Origin: Gibbsiella quercinecans
GTDB lineage: Bacteria; Pseudomonadota; Gammaproteobacteria; Enterobacterales; Enterobacteriaceae
Direction of reading: 5' to 3'
NCBI RefSeq assembly: GCF_002291425.1
Contig: NZ_CP014136.1
Location: 4,278,001 to 4,342,000, forward strand
DNA length: 64,000 nt
Shown: positions 19,077-27,196 of the stretch, one piece after another
How positions within the stretch are numbered: position 1 is the stretch's first letter
Layout of the letters: every line of letters begins with the position of its first letter
Made by a program: the position numbers and the translations under genes
Notes under the pieces: model-generated
What the model saw: only the letters and a program-made list of their open reading frames with translations
The model's database searches: none
Told to the model about the DNA's origin: nothing

Positions 19077-19092
19077 TGTGAGTCTGATAACA
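19077..19092 (+). promoter_or_regulatory. CRP site candidate upstream of iolT2
   Basis: TGTGA-N6-TAACA matches 9 of 10 core CRP bases and is followed by an A-rich flank. It is 173 bases before the transporter ATG, in line with catabolite control of inositol uptake. Confidence 0.45.
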
Positions 19093-19264
19093 AAACAAAT
19101 ATTTTATTATTAATCTTATTTGAAATAAAAGTTATGTTTAGCCTGTTCTGATGAAACACCTTGGGGGGTTAAAGCTAAATGATGTTTTCTGTTGTTTTTC
19201 ATGATGTTCCTGTTTTAACCCTCGTTTTGGGCGCAGTAAGTAAAGACCAACACTTGGAGTTCTT

Positions 19265-20671
19265 ATGTCATCCACAAAACATCAACATAAGACAGGGTAC
19301 ATATTGAGTATCTGTGGTATCGCAGCACTCGGCGGCATCCTGTTCGGTTACGATACGGCGGTTATTTCCGGCGCTATCGGTTCTTTAACGTCTTACTTCA
19401 GTCTTACACCCAGCGAAACCGGCTGGGCTGTCTCTTCGGTCATCCTGGGGTGTGTGGTGGGGGCGTTTGCCGCCAGTATCCTGACCAAACGCTATGGGCG
19501 CAAAAAAGCGCTGATTATTTCCGCCCTGCTATTCACCCTCTCTGCCGTTGGTACCTCAATAGCCGCCACGTTCACGCAATTCGTTATCTTCCGCATTATT
19601 GGCGGGCTGGCGGTTGGGCTGGCGGCAACCGTGTCGCCGATGTATATGTCGGAGGTGTCGCCGCGCGATATGCGTGGGCGCGCACTGAGCATGCAACAGT
19701 TCGCCATCGTCTTCGGCCAGATACTGATCTTCTATGTGAACTATAAGATTGCCAGCCTGGCCACCACGGAGTGGCTGATTGATATGGGGTGGCGTTATAT
19801 GTTCGCCTCCGGCGTTGTTCCCTGCGTGTTATTCTGCATCTTGGTCTTTCTCATTCCCGAATCGCCACGCTGGTGTGTGATGGTGGGGCGTGAAAAAGAC
19901 GCTCTGGCGATCCTTACCCGCATGTCGAATGCGCAACACGCGGAGAACCTGCTGCAGGAAATCAAAGAGTCTGTCAGCATCGATCAGCAAGACAGCGTAC
20001 AAAAGCTGAACTTTAAGGATAAAAATGTGCGCTACATCCTGATGATCGGTTGCTGTATCGCCATGCTGCAACAGGTTACCGGCGTTAACGTGATGATGTA
20101 TTACGCGCCGATGGTGCTGCGTGAAGTGACGGGCAATGCGCAGGAAGCCCTGTTCCAGACGATTTGGATCGGTGTTATACAGCTTGTCGGCTCGATCATC
20201 GGGGCGATGATCATGGATAAAATGGGGCGCCTGTCGCTGATGCGTTTTGGTACCCTGGGCGCCATCGTTGGCCTGTTGATCACCTCATTTGCCTTATACA
20301 CCAAGGCAACCGGCTATCTGGCGCTCTTCGGGATGCTATTTTTCATGGTGTTCTATGCGCTGTCGTGGGGTGTCGGCACCTGGGTGCTGGTATCGGAGAT
20401 TTTCCCAAACCGTATGCGCTCGCAGGGCATGAGTATTTCCGTCGGTTGTATGTGGGTCGCCAATTTTGTTGTGTCGCAGGGCTTCCCGATGATAAATGAG
20501 CACCCGTACCTGTACTCGACCTTCCACGGCGCTTTCCCGATGTGGGTATTTGCCGTATGTTGCGGCCTATGCTACTGGTTTATTTGCCGCTATATCCCTG
20601 AAACCAAAGGCATCTCACTAGAGAAAATGGAACAAGTCGTTATGGCCAAGCAGTATAAGAGCAACATTTAG
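19265..20671 (+). CDS. iolT2: myo-Inositol MFS sugar porter, second copy
   Basis: A 468-residue sugar-porter MFS protein with 12 helices, clearly paralogous to the product of 17059-18504 (shared TETGWAVSSVI / SETGWAVSSVI, QQVTGVNVMMYYAP, PETKGISLE). GYDTAVISGAIG in helix 1, TKRYGRKKAL, PESPRWCV and DKMGRLSLMR are the family motifs. The start ATG follows TTGGAG (5-base gap). Salmonella also has two adjacent transporters, IolT1 being the major one; which copy here is major cannot be told. Expected to be proton-coupled. Confidence 0.88.
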   Translation: MSSTKHQHKTGYILSICGIAALGGILFGYDTAVISGAIGSLTSYFSLTPSETGWAVSSVILGCVVGAFAASILTKRYGRKKALIISALLFTLSAVGTSIAATFTQFVIFRIIGGLAVGLAATVSPMYMSEVSPRDMRGRALSMQQFAIVFGQILIFYVNYKIASLATTEWLIDMGWRYMFASGVVPCVLFCILVFLIPESPRWCVMVGREKDALAILTRMSNAQHAENLLQEIKESVSIDQQDSVQKLNFKDKNVRYILMIGCCIAMLQQVTGVNVMMYYAPMVLREVTGNAQEALFQTIWIGVIQLVGSIIGAMIMDKMGRLSLMRFGTLGAIVGLLITSFALYTKATGYLALFGMLFFMVFYALSWGVGTWVLVSEIFPNRMRSQGMSISVGCMWVANFVVSQGFPMINEHPYLYSTFHGAFPMWVFAVCCGLCYWFICRYIPETKGISLEKMEQVVMAKQYKSNI

Positions 20672-20731
20672 CCGCGTTAAGCATGCGTTCTGAACCAGCG
20701 GGTGAAACCTGTTGATGACAACGTATTAAGT

Positions 20732-20804
20732 AACAAATCAGGCGGGTGTCTGGGCCACGGCGAAGCAGGTTTCGCTATCGGTTCCGCTACCCGTCTGATT
20801 TGTT
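20732..20804. repeat. Long imperfect hairpin with inner stem after iolT2
   Basis: AACAAATCAGGCGGGT (20732-20747) pairs at 15 of 16 positions with 20789-20804, and GCGAA/TTCGC forms an inner stem (20760-20774). It lies in the 309-base gap between convergent iolT2 and iolB. It has no T-run; role unknown, possibly a degenerate mobile repeat. Confidence 0.5.
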
Positions 20805-20912
20805 GGTTCTCGCTGCAGGATAATCCACTGGTACAGATAACTCGCTAGCCCATTGACTTGCGACAGCCTTTCCCGGTGGATGAACACACACTGTTCGCCG
20901 GGCTAGCGGCGC

Positions 20913-20950
20913 AAAAAGGCCCATGGGTCATGATGAATGAGCCATGGGCC
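20913..20950 (-). terminator. Intrinsic terminator of the iolA-iolB operon
   Basis: GGCCCATGG (20918-20926) and CCATGGGCC (20942-20950) form a perfect 9-bp stem. On the minus strand the stem is followed by TTTTT (20917-20913), a standard Rho-independent terminator 31 bases after the iolB stop. Confidence 0.85.
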
Positions 20951-20980
20951 GACCGGTGGAATTATCAATGAAACGGTTGT

Positions 20981-21799
20981 TTATTTACCCCGCGGGTAGG
21001 CCGCAGAGTTCACCCAGGCGTGATCTTTCTCCCAGCTGAACTTCCATTGGCGCACTGGCCCGGCCATGACATTCAGGTAGTAGTTATCATAGCCGGCAAT
21101 GGTCGCCACCGGGTGGTAGCCTTTGGGTACCTGCACCACATCGCGATCGTAGGCCGCCATACAGACATCCAGGCTGCGATCGTCGGTATAAACGCGCTGC
21201 AGGCAGAAGCCCTGCGGCGGATCAAAACGGTGGTAATAGGTTTCCTCCAGGTAGGTTTCCACCCCTTCAATCGGCGTATCGTGCTTGTGGCTTGGGTAGG
21301 AGCTGGTGTCCCCTTCATCGGTATAAACTTCGACTACCAGCAGGCTATCGGCCGGCCGATCATCCGGCAAGATATTGTGCACCAGCCGCCGGTTACGGCC
21401 TTTCCCCCGCAGTTCCACGCCGACCTGATCGGGCGTAATTAAACGCACGGGCAGGCCGCCGTCACCGGGGGCGCTGCATACCGCCAGCTCCAGCTCCGTG
21501 TCGGCGGTAACCTGGGCCGGGCTATGATGGGGTAAATACACCGAATAGGCCGGGATGCGTTCAAACGGGCTCATGCGTTGGCCGATGCGTTCAAAGGTGC
21601 CGGCCGCAGTGGCGATGCTTGCCAGGCCGGAAACCAGGACTAAGCAGCGTTCTCGGTCGTCTGCGGGCAGGTTCAGCTCTTGCCCGGCATTCAGGCGGTA
21701 AACCTCAAAGCCGACGTATTCCCAGCCCGCACTTTGCGGCGTAATGTTTTGGATACGCCCTTTACCTTCGGGAGGGCATTTACTGAGCAAAGTTGCCAT
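20981..21799 (-). CDS. iolB: 5-Deoxy-glucuronate isomerase IolB
   Basis: A 272-residue cytosolic bicupin enzyme converting 5-deoxy-D-glucuronate to 2-deoxy-5-keto-D-gluconate, step four of inositol breakdown. Visible family stretches: TDEGDTSSYPSHKHD (metal-ligand His region), EETYYHRFDPPQGF and VPKGYHPVATIAGYDNYYLNVMAGP with the conserved C-terminal HPV histidine. GAGGAGGAA precedes the ATG. Second gene of an iolA-iolB operon (24-base gap), read toward the terminator at 20913-20950. Confidence 0.95.
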   Translation of the reverse strand: MATLLSKCPPEGKGRIQNITPQSAGWEYVGFEVYRLNAGQELNLPADDRERCLVLVSGLASIATAAGTFERIGQRMSPFERIPAYSVYLPHHSPAQVTADTELELAVCSAPGDGGLPVRLITPDQVGVELRGKGRNRRLVHNILPDDRPADSLLVVEVYTDEGDTSSYPSHKHDTPIEGVETYLEETYYHRFDPPQGFCLQRVYTDDRSLDVCMAAYDRDVVQVPKGYHPVATIAGYDNYYLNVMAGPVRQWKFSWEKDHAWVNSAAYPRGK

Positions 21800-21823
21800 A
21801 CGTTCCTCCTCTGTATCTGCTGG

Positions 21824-23329
21824 TTAACCCAGCGTTGGCATACTGAATTCGGAAACGGTCTGTTGGCCGCTGGGCCAGCGGACGGTCGCCGTCTTCATTC
21901 GGGTATAAAAACGCACGCCATCCGGGCCATGTACGTTTAACGCGCCGAAGACGGAGCGCTTCCAGCCGCCAAAGGAATGGAAGGCCATTGGCACCGGCAC
22001 CGGGATATTCACGCCAACCATACCGGCTTCGACGGCCTGCACGAATTCCCGCGCACAGTGGCCGTTGCTGGTGAAAATGGTGCTGCCGTTGCCAAATTCA
22101 TGGCCGTTGACGGTGCTGATGGCGGTTTCATAATCGGCTACCCGCACAATCCCTAACACCGGGCCAAAAATTTCTTCTCGATAAATGGTCATGGCGGGCG
22201 TGACGTGATCGAACAGCGTGCCGCCGACAAAGAACCCTTGTGGGTGACCATCCACCTGATAATCCCGACCATCAATCACCAGAGTCGCGCCTTCACTTAC
22301 CCCTTTGTCGATATATCCCACGACTTTTTGCTGATGCGCACGGGAAACCACGGGGCCCATTTCGTTTTCCTGCTCACCACGCAGATCGCCGGGGCCGATA
22401 CGCAGTGCGGTGATGAGCGGTTTCAGCCTGGCGATCAGCTTATCGGCGGTATCGTCGCCGACGGCCACGACAATCGGCAGCGCCATACAGCGCTCACCCG
22501 CTGAGCCAAAGGCGCCTCCCATGATGGCATTGACCGTGGCGTCCAGATCGGCGTCCGGCATGACGATAGCGTGATTTTTGGCTGCGCCAAAAGCCTGAAC
22601 GCGTTTCCCATGGGCGCTTGCCGTCTTATAGATGTGTTCCGCCACGCCGGAGGAGCCAACGAAGCTGACCGCCTGGATCCGTGGATCGCGCGTCAGCAGG
22701 CTGGCCGCTTCATTGCCGCAATGCACCACGTTGAATACGCCATCGGGTAACCCCGCTTCCTTCAGCAATTCTGCAAGGCGTATCGCCGCAGAGGGCACTG
22801 GCGCAGGCGGCTTGAGCACAAAGGTATTGCCGCAGGCCAGCGCGATGGGGAACATCCACATGGGCACCATCGCCGGGAAGTTAAATGGCGTAATGCCTGC
22901 AACCACGCCGAGCGGCTGCATTAATGAGAAGCTGTCTACGCCTGAACCCACATTGGCGGAATACTCACCTTTGATCAGATGTGGGATGCCACAGGCAAAT
23001 TCTACCACTTCCAGGCCGCGCGTGATTTCACCCTGTGCGTCAGAGTACACCTTGCCATGTTCGCTGACGATCAGCTCCGCCAGAGCATCGCGATGCTGTT
23101 CCAGCAGCGCCTTGAATTGAAACAGAATGCGCGCCCGGCGTAGCGGGGTGGTTTTACTCCAGGCAGGAAAAGCCTGGTGCGCATAGCCGATGGCCTGTTG
23201 CATTTCTTGTTCACTGCTTTGAGTCACCAGCCTGATCGTTTTTCCCGTGGCCGGGTTGGTCACGGGCAACGTTTCATTGCTGCTGCTCAGGCAGATTTTG
23301 CCATTGATAAAATTACCGACTGTTTCCAT
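21824..23329 (-). CDS. iolA: Methylmalonate-semialdehyde dehydrogenase (acylating) IolA
   Basis: A 501-residue CoA-dependent aldehyde dehydrogenase; in inositol catabolism it turns malonate semialdehyde into acetyl-CoA and CO2 with NAD+. Motifs: TPFNFPAMVPMWMFP with N150 of the oxyanion hole, FVGSSGVAEHIY, and catalytic C281 in GSAGERCMALPI, the MMSDH signature. The stretch VLKPPAPVPSAA is less usual than the KPSE/KPSP form of many ALDHs. First gene of the iolAB operon; the AT-rich gap upstream holds its promoter. Confidence 0.95.
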   Translation of the reverse strand: METVGNFINGKICLSSSNETLPVTNPATGKTIRLVTQSSEQEMQQAIGYAHQAFPAWSKTTPLRRARILFQFKALLEQHRDALAELIVSEHGKVYSDAQGEITRGLEVVEFACGIPHLIKGEYSANVGSGVDSFSLMQPLGVVAGITPFNFPAMVPMWMFPIALACGNTFVLKPPAPVPSAAIRLAELLKEAGLPDGVFNVVHCGNEAASLLTRDPRIQAVSFVGSSGVAEHIYKTASAHGKRVQAFGAAKNHAIVMPDADLDATVNAIMGGAFGSAGERCMALPIVVAVGDDTADKLIARLKPLITALRIGPGDLRGEQENEMGPVVSRAHQQKVVGYIDKGVSEGATLVIDGRDYQVDGHPQGFFVGGTLFDHVTPAMTIYREEIFGPVLGIVRVADYETAISTVNGHEFGNGSTIFTSNGHCAREFVQAVEAGMVGVNIPVPVPMAFHSFGGWKRSVFGALNVHGPDGVRFYTRMKTATVRWPSGQQTVSEFSMPTLG

Positions 23330-23898
23330 CTGTATTTACCTTTTGAACCATAAACTGATGAAGTGACTTGTCCTTCCCTTACCGGTTGCGGGCCAGGTAT
23401 GCCAGACAGTATTTGCCAGGCCCAGTCCGATGGCTTTTACTGTAAAATTATGGATTAAATGTTTCAAATATTTTTTTATGGAATTTTATTTTAATGTGAT
23501 CCAAACCGAGTTTCGTGGTTTAGTTGGCTTATATAGCAGGCGCTATATTTCTTTTAATTTTTAATTTATTGATTTTGTTTAATTTATTTTTTATGTTTGC
23601 GATTTTCCCCACTCAGGGGGAAGGTAAATGTTCCCCGTGGTCTGATTTTTATGATCTGCATATCAGTTTCATTTGAAAATTAATGGTAGAAAAATTCAAC
23701 CGAAATGGCGGGGGAGGTGGAGAGTAAATAGCCTGAACCCAGTGTGGCCGCGGGTTTGGGCATGATGAAACGATAGTTCTATTTCTACACCGCGTTATGC
23801 CTGATCGGGCTACCGCCGCGTAACGGGCGGTTATCGCTTTGCTACGGCAAGGGGCGCCCAGGCAGCGCCGATGCCGAATGCCGGTAAACCAGAGGAAA
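23330..23898. other. Divergent regulatory gap between iolA and the AraC regulator
   Basis: AT-rich, no gene supported. It contains half CRP sites (for example TGTGA near 23500) and the palindrome at 23667-23678. An upstream extension of the regulator frame to 23839 is not supported by a ribosome-binding site. Confidence 0.55.
23667..23678. promoter_or_regulatory. TTTC-N4-GAAA palindrome
   Basis: TTTCATTTGAAA, a perfect 12-base inverted-repeat core of the type also seen at iolR (16053). The identical 12-mer lies upstream of ybiU (7622-7633), which weakens the idea that it is inositol-specific. Confidence 0.3.
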
Positions 23899-24771
23899 AT
23901 GATGATGCGTCAATGTTTCTGTCAGAGTGGCCGTGAAATCAAATCCCAACCTTTTCTGGCCTATGCCAGCCGGGTCAGTGAAAACGCCGGACCTTTTTCC
24001 CGTTTCATGCATATGCACCCAGAAACCGTCGAGATCATTCTGATCACTGACGGCGAAGGTGAATACTTTATCGGTAACCGCACCTACCCGGTGCGCCAGG
24101 GCGATCTGGTGATTTATAACAGCCAGGTGGTGCATGATGAATATTTGGAAAAGGATCGGCCGATCGGCACTATCTGTTGCGGCATCAATAACCTGTCCCA
24201 GCCAGGGCTGCGGCTGAATGCGCTGATCCCGGATGATGTGGTGCCGGTCTACCCGCTGTACCACCATTACGACACCATCTTTATGTTGATGAACGCCACG
24301 TTTATGATCCTTAACCACGGTGCGGTGAATGGCCCTGTGATGGCGCAATCGCTGATGAAAGTGCTCCTGGCGTATATTGACAGTAATATTCTGCCGCAGC
24401 CCGATGGGCGTGCCGCTCGCCGCGGTGAAAGCCTGCCGGCCTGTATCAAAAACTATATCGATCTCAATTTCCACGAGCCAATCCGGCTGGAAACCCTGGC
24501 CCTGCGGTTTAATGTCAGCCCGTTTTATGTCTCACACGAGTTCAAAAAACGCTACGGTTATTCCCCGATGGACTACCTGATCAAGCGGCGCTTGGGCGAG
24601 GCGCAGTCACTGCTGACCACCGCCGAGGGGGGCCATGAAAAAATTACGTCGATTGCTTACCGCGTGGGTTTTAGCAACCTGAGCCACTTTCAGAATTATT
24701 TTAAGAACAAGGTAGGTAAAACGCCGGGGCAGTACCGCAAAGATTACCGCAAAGCCAATCTGCGGGCATGA
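23899..24771 (+). CDS. reiD: AraC-family activator in the ReiD position
   Basis: A ~290-residue transcription regulator. The N-terminal cupin sensor has HMHPETVEIILITDGEGEYFIGNRTYPVRQGDLVIY; the C-terminal ~100 residues are a double HTH (LETLALRFNVSPFYVSHEFKKRYG, then ITSIAYRVGFSNLSHFQNYFKNKVGKTPGQYRKDY). In the Salmonella inositol island the AraC-like ReiD stands directly before iolE-iolG and activates them; this gene has the same place and orientation, so I use that name as a positional homologue. Three ATGs in a row (23899, 23902, 23905) follow AGAGGA; the last two have better spacing. Ends at a strong terminator. Confidence 0.8.
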   Translation: MMMRQCFCQSGREIKSQPFLAYASRVSENAGPFSRFMHMHPETVEIILITDGEGEYFIGNRTYPVRQGDLVIYNSQVVHDEYLEKDRPIGTICCGINNLSQPGLRLNALIPDDVVPVYPLYHHYDTIFMLMNATFMILNHGAVNGPVMAQSLMKVLLAYIDSNILPQPDGRAARRGESLPACIKNYIDLNFHEPIRLETLALRFNVSPFYVSHEFKKRYGYSPMDYLIKRRLGEAQSLLTTAEGGHEKITSIAYRVGFSNLSHFQNYFKNKVGKTPGQYRKDYRKANLRA

Positions 24772-24790
24772 GTCGGCGGCTGTTGGGCCG

Positions 24791-24926
24791 CCTTCAAGTT
24801 GCAGGTGCGTTGGCTTTATTACTCGGCCTCTCCTTGGGCCTCACCCCTTCGGGGCCAGCGTGAGCGCTGTTCAAAAACGCTTTTGCGTTTTTGTCCTGCA
24901 ACTCGACTTATTTCGAGTATAGGTAT
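24791..24926 (+). repeat. Enterobacterial-type intergenic palindromic repeat, copy 1
   Basis: Starts CCTTCAAGTTGCAG and ends CTGCAACTCGACTTATTTCG...TAGGTAT, so its ends are inverted relative to each other. Its inside (TGCGTTGGCTTTATTACTCG) is shared, reversed, with copy 2 at 35237-35372. The end motif resembles a repeat I know from Serratia/Yersinia intergenic DNA (established only from memory). Confidence 0.7.
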
Positions 24927-24927
24927 T

Positions 24928-24956
24928 AAAAAAGGGCGATAGTTTCGCCCTTTTTT
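24928..24956. terminator. Strong intrinsic terminator after the AraC gene
   Basis: AAAAAAGGGCGA and TCGCCCTTTTTT form a perfect 12-bp stem with a 5-base loop. It isolates the regulator from the iolE operon. Confidence 0.9.
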
Positions 24957-25183
24957 ACGCCCTCGCTAGCACGGCCGTGCCGGCAACGCAATATCGTAAA
25001 CTTGTGCGGGTCTTTTTGTGATATGAATCGATATTTCCCCGATTAAACACAGCAAGATAGATAAAGTTTTTCTACGCCGAAAAAAATAAAATTGAATCAT
25101 CTTAGAAACGGCGAATGAATGCATTCCCCAGTGGAATAATTCCAGCACGTCATTTAATCCTTATTAAACAGGAGTGGAACACC

Positions 25184-26086
25184 ATGTATAGCGTGGGTAA
25201 AGAGATAGCGTGGGCCATCGCGCCCATTGGCTGGCGCAATGATGATATTCCGGAAATAGGTAAGGAAAATACCTATAAGCAAATTTTAAGCGATGCACGC
25301 ATCGCCGGTTTCTCCGGCACGGAGGTTGGCGGATGCTATCCACAGGATCCGAATGAATTAAATAAGGAACTGGCATTGCGGGAAATGAAAATTCCTGCCC
25401 AATGGTTCTCCTCGTATATTATTCGTGACGGGATAGCCGCGGCAAAGAAAGCATTTGAAAAGCATTGCGCATTTTTGGAAGCGGTCAATGCGGATGTGGC
25501 CGTGGTGTCGGAGCAGTCCTACAGTATTCAGGGCACGGATAAATGCGTTTATACGGAAAAACCGGACTTTAGTGATGACGAATGGGCTTTGCTGTGCCAG
25601 GGATTGAATGAACTGGGCAAAGTGGCGCAAATGCATCATCTCAAATTGGCCTACCACCACCATATGGGAACCGGGGTGCAAACGCTGGCGGAAGTGGATC
25701 GCCTGATGGCAGGGACTGATGCAAAATATGTACATCTGCTGTATGACACCGGCCATATTTATGTTTCCGACGGTGAAGTGATGCCGTTGTTGAAAAAGTA
25801 TTTCGATCGCATTGCACACGTACATTTTAAAGATGTTCGTAATGAGCAACTGCAGGCTTGCCGCGCCAGCCATAAATCATTTCTTGGTTCTTTTTTAAAT
25901 GGATTATTTACCGTCCCTGGCGACGGGGATATTAATTTTGAAGAAGTATTAGATTATTTGGTTGCACATCAATACCACGGATGGGTCGTTGTTGAAGCAG
26001 AGCAGGACCCAAAGGTTTATAACCCGCTCGAATATGCAATAAAAGGCCGTAAGCATATTAATGAATTACTGCGTAAATATCTTTAA
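25184..26086 (+). CDS. iolE: myo-Inosose-2 dehydratase IolE
   Basis: A 300-residue TIM-barrel enzyme (xylose-isomerase-like) that dehydrates 2-keto-myo-inositol to 3D-3,5/4-trihydroxycyclohexane-1,2-dione. Conserved pieces: NDDIPEIG near the N-terminus, [25 protein letters not shown] and [11 protein letters not shown] (metal-ligand residues), HVHFKDVR and [12 protein letters not shown] at 25184 follows an AGGAG with good spacing; the longer frame to 25115 adds an unrelated leader. First gene of an iolE-iolG unit with 21 bases between them, behind the AraC regulator. Confidence 0.95.
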   Translation: MYSVGKEIAWAIAPIGWRNDDIPEIGKENTYKQILSDARIAGFSGTEVGGCYPQDPNELNKELALREMKIPAQWFSSYIIRDGIAAAKKAFEKHCAFLEAVNADVAVVSEQSYSIQGTDKCVYTEKPDFSDDEWALLCQGLNELGKVAQMHHLKLAYHHHMGTGVQTLAEVDRLMAGTDAKYVHLLYDTGHIYVSDGEVMPLLKKYFDRIAHVHFKDVRNEQLQACRASHKSFLGSFLNGLFTVPGDGDINFEEVLDYLVAHQYHGWVVVEAEQDPKVYNPLEYAIKGRKHINELLRKYL

Positions 26087-26107
26087 TTTAACATGAGGTA
26101 TATCACC

Positions 26108-27130
26108 ATGTCATTAAAAGCAGGTATTGTCGGTATTGGTAAAATCGGTTCCGATCATTTGAGAAGACTGGCCAATACGGTTTCCGGGGTGGATGTGGTT
26201 GCCGTCTGCGATATTGTTGAAGGCAGGGCCCAGGCGGCGTTGGATAGCATTGGCTTAAAGGCAAAAGACTATAAAAACTATCAGGATCTTATCCGGGATA
26301 ACGATGTGGAAGTGGTGGTCATCACCGCTTCTAACGAAAGCCATGCCGATATTGCGGTTGCGGCGCTCAACGCCAATAAATATGTGTTTTGTGAAAAACC
26401 CCTGGCGGTGACCGCACAAGATTGCCTGCGCGTGATCGAAGCAGAGCGCAAGGCCGGCAAGCGTATGGTGCAGATTGGTTTTATGCGCCGTTACGACACC
26501 GGCTATGTTCAACTCAAGCAGATCATCGACAGCAATGAAATCGGGCTGCCGCTGATGGTGCATGGCCGCCATTACAACGCTAGCACGGTGCCGGAATATA
26601 AAACGCCGCAGGCGATCTATGAAACGCTGATCCATGAAATCGACGTGCTGCACTGGTTACTGGACGATGACTACAAGAACGTCAAAGTCTACTTCCCGCG
26701 GCAGTCAAGCCTGGTGACCAGCGATAATGGCAAACTGCGTGATCCGCAGGTGGTGGTGATGGAGACCACCAAAGGCGTCAATATCGTGGTGGAAGTGTTC
26801 GTCAATTCCCAGTATGGCTATGACATTCACTGCGATGTGACCGGCGAGAAGGGGATGGCGGAATTGCCTACCGTTGCCAGCGTGGCGGTGCGTAAAGGGG
26901 CCAAATACAGTACCGATATTCTGGTGGACTGGAAGCAGCGCTTTATCGAAGCTTACGATATCGAATTCCAGGATTTCTTCGATCGCCTTAACGCCAATCA
27001 GCCACCGGCCGGCCCGACCTCTTGGGATGGCTACCTGGCCGCCGTGACCGCCGACGCCTGCGTTAAATCACAGCAGACTGGTAATACCGAGCTGATCGAA
27101 CTGCCGGAAAAACCCGCCTTTTACCAATAA
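26108..27130 (+). CDS. iolG1: Inositol 2-dehydrogenase IolG
   Basis: A 340-residue NAD-dependent Gfo/Idh/MocA enzyme oxidising myo-inositol to 2-keto-myo-inositol, the first step. GIVGIGKIGSDH is the Rossmann motif, FCEKPLA holds catalytic K97, and TLIHEIDVLHWL contains H176. By my from-memory alignment to Bacillus subtilis IolG (K97, D172, H176) the residue at 172 here is Glu, not Asp. ATG 26108 preceded by a TGAGGT is preferred over ATG 26093. The AraC-controlled iolE-iolG unit ends at the terminator 27141-27170. Confidence 0.93.
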   Translation: MSLKAGIVGIGKIGSDHLRRLANTVSGVDVVAVCDIVEGRAQAALDSIGLKAKDYKNYQDLIRDNDVEVVVITASNESHADIAVAALNANKYVFCEKPLAVTAQDCLRVIEAERKAGKRMVQIGFMRRYDTGYVQLKQIIDSNEIGLPLMVHGRHYNASTVPEYKTPQAIYETLIHEIDVLHWLLDDDYKNVKVYFPRQSSLVTSDNGKLRDPQVVVMETTKGVNIVVEVFVNSQYGYDIHCDVTGEKGMAELPTVASVAVRKGAKYSTDILVDWKQRFIEAYDIEFQDFFDRLNANQPPAGPTSWDGYLAAVTADACVKSQQTGNTELIELPEKPAFYQ

Positions 27131-27140
27131 ACCTCAGGTA

Positions 27141-27170
27141 AGGATGGGCGCGATGCCCATCCTGTTTTCT
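27141..27170 (+). terminator. Intrinsic terminator between iolG and the GH30 gene
   Basis: AGGATGGGC / GCCCATCCT, perfect 9-bp stem with a 5-base loop, followed by GTTTTCT. It should separate, or attenuate, transcription of the downstream glycosidase. Confidence 0.8.
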
Positions 27171-27196
27171 TTGTTGTTAACCCGAGAACCCTTCCT

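Larger units (their letters stand above)
18505..19264. other. 760-bp divergent regulatory region between the two inositol transporters
   Basis: AT-rich, no supported gene; a short minus-strand frame at 18674-18943 has no ribosome-binding site or recognisable protein. It holds a 23-bp palindrome (18929-18951), a 9-bp inverted repeat (19023-19050) and a CRP-like site (19077-19092), all on the side of the plus-strand transporter. Confidence 0.6.
24772..25183. other. Gap between the AraC regulator and iolE
   Basis: Contains repeat copy 1 (24791-24926), the terminator at 24928-24956 and then the iolE promoter region, which has a CRP half-site (TGTGA at 25017-25021). No gene is seen. Confidence 0.6.
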
